DNA from: Bacillota bacterium
GTDB lineage: Bacteria > Bacillota > Bacilli > Alicyclobacillales > SLC66
Reading direction: 5' to 3'
Assembly: GCA_021821225.1 (NCBI GenBank)
Contig: JAKACR010000091.1
Coordinates: 1 to 9,716 of the forward strand
Length of the DNA stretch: 9,716 nt
Part shown: positions 6,680-9,716 of the stretch, one piece after another
Layout of the letters: every line of letters starts with the position of its first letter
Numbering within the stretch: position 1 is the stretch's first letter
Made by a program: the position numbers and the translations under genes
The notes under the pieces: model-generated
Database searches by the model: none
Told to the model about the DNA's origin: nothing
Seen by the model: only the letters and a program-made list of their open reading frames with translations

Positions 6680-7069
6680 ATGTGGCCGGATGTAAATCCG
6701 CGTTCGCCAACCCCCATGTATCAGCAGATTGTCGAGGGTATCCGCTCGGCGGTCGCAAAAGGCGCGCTGGCCAGCGGCGACCGTCTGCCCTCTGTCCGCG
6801 AATTGGCGGCGGGATTGATGATCAACCATAATACGATCGCGCATGCCTACCAGGAACTCGAACGCGAAGGTGTCATCGAGGTGCTGCGCGGGCGGGGAAC
6901 ATTTATCGCGCAGACTCCTGTTGTGATCAATGCGGATGCTCGCAAAAAAGAGATGAGAGCAACCATCCGCAGGTTAATCATTGAAGCACATCATTTGCAA
7001 ATGTCAGATGATGCACTTCGAACCATATTTGAACAGGAACTTCAACGCTGGCGAGCGGAAAGGGAGTGA
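6680..7069 (+). CDS. GntR-family transcriptional regulator, YtrA subfamily
   Basis: A 129-residue DNA-binding repressor. Residues about 10-78 form the GntR winged helix: PMYQQIVEGIRSAVAKGAL, then DRLPSVRELA (34-43), the recognition region INHNTIAHAYQELEREG (48-64) and the wing RGRGTF (70-75). The remaining 50 residues are a short helical dimerisation tail with no room for a FadR/HutC-type effector domain, which defines the YtrA subfamily. I chose the ATG at 6680 because GAGGAGGG (6666-6673) sits 6 bases before it; an in-frame GTG at 6656 lies upstream of this site and would add eight residues outside the domain. The stop overlaps the ATPase start by four bases (GTGA). It probably represses its own operon, responding to an unknown, perhaps envelope-related, signal. 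Confidence 0.9.
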   Translation: MWPDVNPRSPTPMYQQIVEGIRSAVAKGALASGDRLPSVRELAAGLMINHNTIAHAYQELEREGVIEVLRGRGTFIAQTPVVINADARKKEMRATIRRLIIEAHHLQMSDDALRTIFEQELQRWRAERE

Positions 7070-7989
7070 CGGCCATCGCACCGGTGGTTGAGGCGACAGG
7101 AGTCAGCAAGTGGTTTTACAGACGGCGGGCTTTGGAGCAAGTCACTCTGACCGTAGGAGAAGGCAGCATACATGCACTGGTCGGGGCAAACGGCGCGGGC
7201 AAGAGCACCCTCTTGCGCTTGTTGGTGGGCGTGATGCGGCCGGATGAAGGAACAGTGAGCGTGTTCGGCCAGGCGTTGCCGCGCGAAGCGGCGACCGTTC
7301 GCCAGCGCGTTCATTACGTGGGTGCCGACGGTGAGGTCTTTCCAACGTTTCGCGTCCGGGACCTGTGTGAATTTATCAGCTTGCTCTATGAACGCTATGA
7401 CGCACAGCGTATGCGGCGCTTGCTGGAAGTATTGGAACTGCCGTTGCAGGTGAAGGTCCGCCACTTGTCGGCGGGAACGAAGATGCAGTTGCGTCTGGCT
7501 GTGGCTCTCGCCGTCAGGCCGGATCTGCTCGTATTAGACGAGCCGACGGGCGGACTCGATCCGGTGGTGAAACGACAATTTTACCAACTTTTGATGCAAG
7601 AGGCGGCGGGCGGCCATACATCCGTCCTCATGGCCACCCACCAGGTCACGGAACTTGAGCGTCTGGTCGACACTGTCTCTGTCCTGTATCAAGGGCGCAT
7701 GATTATTTCCCAGTCTGTTGAGGATCTGCGATCCCGATTTTCCCGCCTGCAGGTGGTGGCGAGACAGGGGTTGCCCGCATCGGTTCGCAATCATCCCGCG
7801 CTGCTGGAACTGGTGTCCACAGGTCAAGTCCACACCCTGTTGGTCGATCGGGAGGCAGGAGATTTGACGAACTCCTTGTGGGACGCGGAAACCGAAGCGA
7901 CAGAAGCGCTTGAATTGGGACTGGAAGACGCCGTGAGCGCCGTGCTGCGGGCGCAAGGATATACCCGGGATGGTTCGCTCGTGCTTTGA
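7066..7989 (+). CDS. ABC transporter ATP-binding protein (YtrB/EcsA-like)
   Basis: A 307-residue cytoplasmic ATPase subunit. Walker A is GANGAGKST (40-48), the signature is LSAGT (134-138), Walker B is LLVLDEP (154-160) followed by the D-loop GGLD, and the switch histidine is in ATHQV (H192). At the Q-loop position the sequence reads HYVGAD (83-88), so the usual glutamine seems to be alanine (A87). The signature is also LSAGT rather than LSGGQ; relaxed signatures are common in YtrB/EcsA-like exporters. Residues 225-307 are a C-terminal extension of unknown role. The GTG start at 7066 overlaps the GntR stop in GTGA, and the purine-rich GGAAAGGGA lies directly against it, so translation is probably coupled to the regulator. 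It should drive the permease encoded next. Substrate unknown. Confidence 0.88.
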   Translation: MTAIAPVVEATGVSKWFYRRRALEQVTLTVGEGSIHALVGANGAGKSTLLRLLVGVMRPDEGTVSVFGQALPREAATVRQRVHYVGADGEVFPTFRVRDLCEFISLLYERYDAQRMRRLLEVLELPLQVKVRHLSAGTKMQLRLAVALAVRPDLLVLDEPTGGLDPVVKRQFYQLLMQEAAGGHTSVLMATHQVTELERLVDTVSVLYQGRMIISQSVEDLRSRFSRLQVVARQGLPASVRNHPALLELVSTGQVHTLLVDREAGDLTNSLWDAETEATEALELGLEDAVSAVLRAQGYTRDGSLVL

Positions 7990-8029
7990 TGATTAACTAC
8001 AACGGCAGGGAGCGAAGGAGACGAATCGA

Positions 8030-9172
8030 TTGGGAGAAAGCGTATTTCGTGCCCTGCTGATCAGGGAGTGGAAGGTCAGTCGCATCTGGTTGATCGTGGC
8101 AACGCTCCTGCTGATGGGGAACGCCGTCTCGTATGGTGGGCACTTTTTGGCAGGTTATTCGGTGAGAACGGTGGGCCAGCGGTTCTTATGGGATGTCATC
8201 TACCCAACGGTGTATGGAATTCAAAATCCGGTCACTCCGGGATTTCCTTCTCATGTAGACCTGCAGGTGGCTCCAGGACTTTTTGGATTCAACGCGGTGG
8301 TCTCGCTCGCGCTCGGTGTCGTTCTCATGACATACGAGCGAAATCAGAGAGGTCTGCTGTACGCCTGGACATTGCCGCTTAAGCGCGTGTCGGTGTTTCA
8401 TGTGAAGTGGCTGCTCGGCTGTGTGGCCATTTTGTTTGCGATGTTATGCAACACCCTCCTGCTTGTGCTCGGGGATATCGCCACTCGCGCGGGTTTCCCA
8501 GTCTCCATCGCGTGGTACTGGGTGTGGATCAACACCTTGCTCACTCTGGTCATGTTCTCGGCGGGGTCTGTCGTGGGGACCATGGTCAGCAGCGGATTGG
8601 GCGCTTTTCTGATCGGGTTGCTCGCGGCCGCCTCGCCGCTATTCCTGGGCATGATCATCACCCGCGCGCTGAACCCCTTTTATACCTGGAGTCCGAGCGG
8701 CGCTAACGTAAACGGGCACCTGACGCTCGCAGGGCGCATCGGCGAGTGGGTTTCCTGGCTATCGCCATTTTACTATACAACGCAGATTGTTCAGATGGAT
8801 ACAAGATCAAGAAGCATGCCGAATCCCAGCGGCATGCCAACCGGCGCGACGACAACCGTATCATCCGTTTCATTTATAGGATCCACACCCCACCTGGGTT
8901 GGTATGCGCTGCTCTTTCTGCTCATTCTGCCTGTTTTCTATCTGCTGGGCAGGCGCCTGTACGCTGAGGCTGCCGTGGAACGCTACTCGGACTTGTTTCT
9001 TTTTCCCTGGTTGTGGTACGTCGCACTGGCCATTGTCAGTCTGTTGACAGGCACGGTGGCGGCGCAATTGATTTCCCTTGCAACAGGTTGGCCATTCTTG
9101 GTAATCCTGATCCTGGTGGGAGCATTCGTCTATCTGCTGTCAGCCGCATTGCTGCGTAGGTTTGCTCCCTAA
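8030..9172 (+). CDS. ABC transporter permease, ABC-2 type
   Basis: A 380-residue integral membrane protein with about eight hydrophobic segments, near residues 18-38, 82-101, 126-148, 163-187, 189-210, 291-306, 327-350 and 352-372. A cytosolic-looking N-terminal stretch (FRALLIREWKVSR) leads into the first helix, a common start for ABC-2 permeases coupled to YtrB-like ATPases. An extracytoplasmic-looking loop at about 250-285 is rich in Ser, Thr and Met. The start is TTG at 8030, supported by AAGGAG (8015-8020) with a 9-base spacer; no better in-frame ATG or GTG precedes the first helix. It lies 40 bases after the ATPase stop, in the same operon. With only one permease gene, the transporter is likely two ATPases plus two copies of this protein. 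The transported compound cannot be read from the sequence. Confidence 0.8.
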   Translation: MGESVFRALLIREWKVSRIWLIVATLLLMGNAVSYGGHFLAGYSVRTVGQRFLWDVIYPTVYGIQNPVTPGFPSHVDLQVAPGLFGFNAVVSLALGVVLMTYERNQRGLLYAWTLPLKRVSVFHVKWLLGCVAILFAMLCNTLLLVLGDIATRAGFPVSIAWYWVWINTLLTLVMFSAGSVVGTMVSSGLGAFLIGLLAAASPLFLGMIITRALNPFYTWSPSGANVNGHLTLAGRIGEWVSWLSPFYYTTQIVQMDTRSRSMPNPSGMPTGATTTVSSVSFIGSTPHLGWYALLFLLILPVFYLLGRRLYAEAAVERYSDLFLFPWLWYVALAIVSLLTGTVAAQLISLATGWPFLVILILVGAFVYLLSAALLRRFAP

Positions 9173-9173
9173 G

Positions 9174-9713
9174 CTATGCTTTAACCTTTGCGTAGTCAAT
9201 TCCGAACTTATCGAGTAACTGTTCAATCCCCTCCAAGAAAGGCGTTCCCTGCGTCAAACGTGAATTCCAGTCTAAAACGAGCTTCCCTCTCGGTTTCAGA
9301 ATTCGTTGGAATTCCAATTTGGATGCAGTTGGACTAATCGGCCCAGTCGTGCAACAACCTTATATCAGAGATCTGTTGCGGGGGAATTCAGATCATTGAC
9401 GCATTTGTCGTGGCATCGAAACGCCCGACAATCCCCTCACATTTGGAGTCAAATTCGGCTGTTGAAGTACTCCTATGAAGACAACCACAACCTGGTGTTT
9501 GAGGATAACTCGGCAAAGAGAGCTACACGCGAGCACTCTATGACGCGACGGCACTGGACCGCGAAACGCTTGAGGAAAGGCATACACAGCGAGTACTCAA
9601 TGACCAGGATACTCTCCTCTGATGACAAAAAACGATCCCCGGATTATTCCCGCCAGTTTTGACTGCTGTTTGGCAAATTTAAACTTACTGCTCAGTTCCT
9701 TGGGTATCTCCAT
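9174..9713 (-). pseudogene. Decayed class I SAM-dependent methyltransferase
   Basis: On the minus strand a 61-codon open stretch (9359 down to the TAG at 9174-9176) contains LEFQRILKPRGKLVLDWNSR followed by LTQGTPFLEGIEQLLDKFG. This matches the region after motif III of Methyltransf_11-type SAM methyltransferases (usual form EFxRILKPGGxLVLxWNSR). The reading frame is broken: LLHDWAD, which resembles the FHWFD motif just before it, is in another frame, and a TAA at 9360-9362 and a TGA lie upstream. Further fragments, EGIVGRFDATT near 9405-9440 and RGEYPGH near 9600-9615 after an ATG at 9711-9713, are spaced roughly as in an intact protein but are weak. The C-terminal third is missing, cut off two bases after the permease stop. 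The SAM-binding GxGxG is not found. The core match is good; the full extent is inference. Confidence 0.55.
9529..9604 (+). repeat. Imperfect 16-bp direct repeat in decayed region
   Basis: GCGAGCACTCTATGAC (9529-9544) and GCGAGTACTCAATGAC (9589-9604) match at 14 of 16 bases and lie exactly 60 bases apart. Both are preceded by TACAC with a one-base offset. It may be a chance similarity or the remnant of a small duplication in degraded DNA. Confidence 0.4.
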
Positions 9714-9716
9714 CCC

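Noticed and set aside
9306..9317. Perfect palindrome TTGGAATTCCAA
   Set aside because: It falls within the conserved LEFQ part of the methyltransferase remnant and is explained by coding sequence.
9509..9622. A plus-strand stretch open for 37 codons ending LEERHTQRVLNDQDTLL
   Set aside because: It reads like coding sequence but has no start codon, follows a stop, matches nothing I recognise and lies opposite the decayed methyltransferase. It cannot be supported as a gene.
9306..9662. A 118-codon plus-strand frame in the right-end region
   Set aside because: Low-complexity mixed translation without a domain or ribosome binding site, opposite a recognisable methyltransferase fragment; best taken as chance.

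Overview
The window looks like chromosome from a GC-rich, endospore-forming Firmicute. The evidence is a spore-germination permease fragment at the left edge, strong purine-rich ribosome binding sites (AGAGGAGG, AGGGAGGT, GAGGAGGG), Bacillus-type -35/-10 promoters, a YtrA-type GntR regulator and a UPF0173 hydrolase. The Alicyclobacillaceae or a neighbouring GC-rich Bacillales group would fit, but that placement is inference. No tRNA, rRNA, CRISPR array or intact insertion sequence is visible.

Layout, left to right. (1) 1-417: C-terminal part of a GerAB-family germinant-receptor permease, running in from the left. (2) 481-1170, minus: UPF0173 metallo-beta-lactamase-fold hydrolase, convergent with the permease. 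(3) 1363-2910, plus: 14-helix DHA2 (EmrB/QacA-type) MFS exporter, divergent from the hydrolase, with a good promoter between them. (4) 2911-3111: intergenic stretch rich in small repeats and alternative hairpins. (5) 3112-6422: a two-gene operon for a pyruvate/2-oxoacid:ferredoxin oxidoreductase. The gamma and delta (2x[4Fe-4S]) subunits are fused in the first gene, and alpha and beta (TPP-binding) in the second. A strong stem-loop sits between the two genes. (6) 6423-6679: a GC-rich hairpin, a possible small minus-strand ORF, then a promoter with an overlapping multi-half-site operator. (7) 6680-9172: autoregulated-looking operon of YtrA-type GntR repressor, ABC ATPase and ABC permease. (8) 9174-9716: AT-richer, decayed DNA in which the minus strand still carries a recognisable piece of a class I SAM-dependent methyltransferase.

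How the genes work together. The oxidoreductase pair should form one enzyme that interconverts a 2-oxoacid (most likely pyruvate) plus CoA with an acyl-CoA, CO2 and reduced ferredoxin. The GntR-ABC-permease set resembles the ytr-type stress or cell-envelope ABC modules of Bacillus: the repressor probably binds the dyads at its own promoter and releases on an unknown signal. The MFS pump and the hydrolase are separate single-gene units.

The window is mostly ordinary housekeeping and accessory genes. The most interesting points are the pairwise-fused oxidoreductase with its intercistronic stem-loop, the compact operator of the ytr-like operon, and the decayed methyltransferase at the right end. 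I do not see convincing evidence for a wholly new system.
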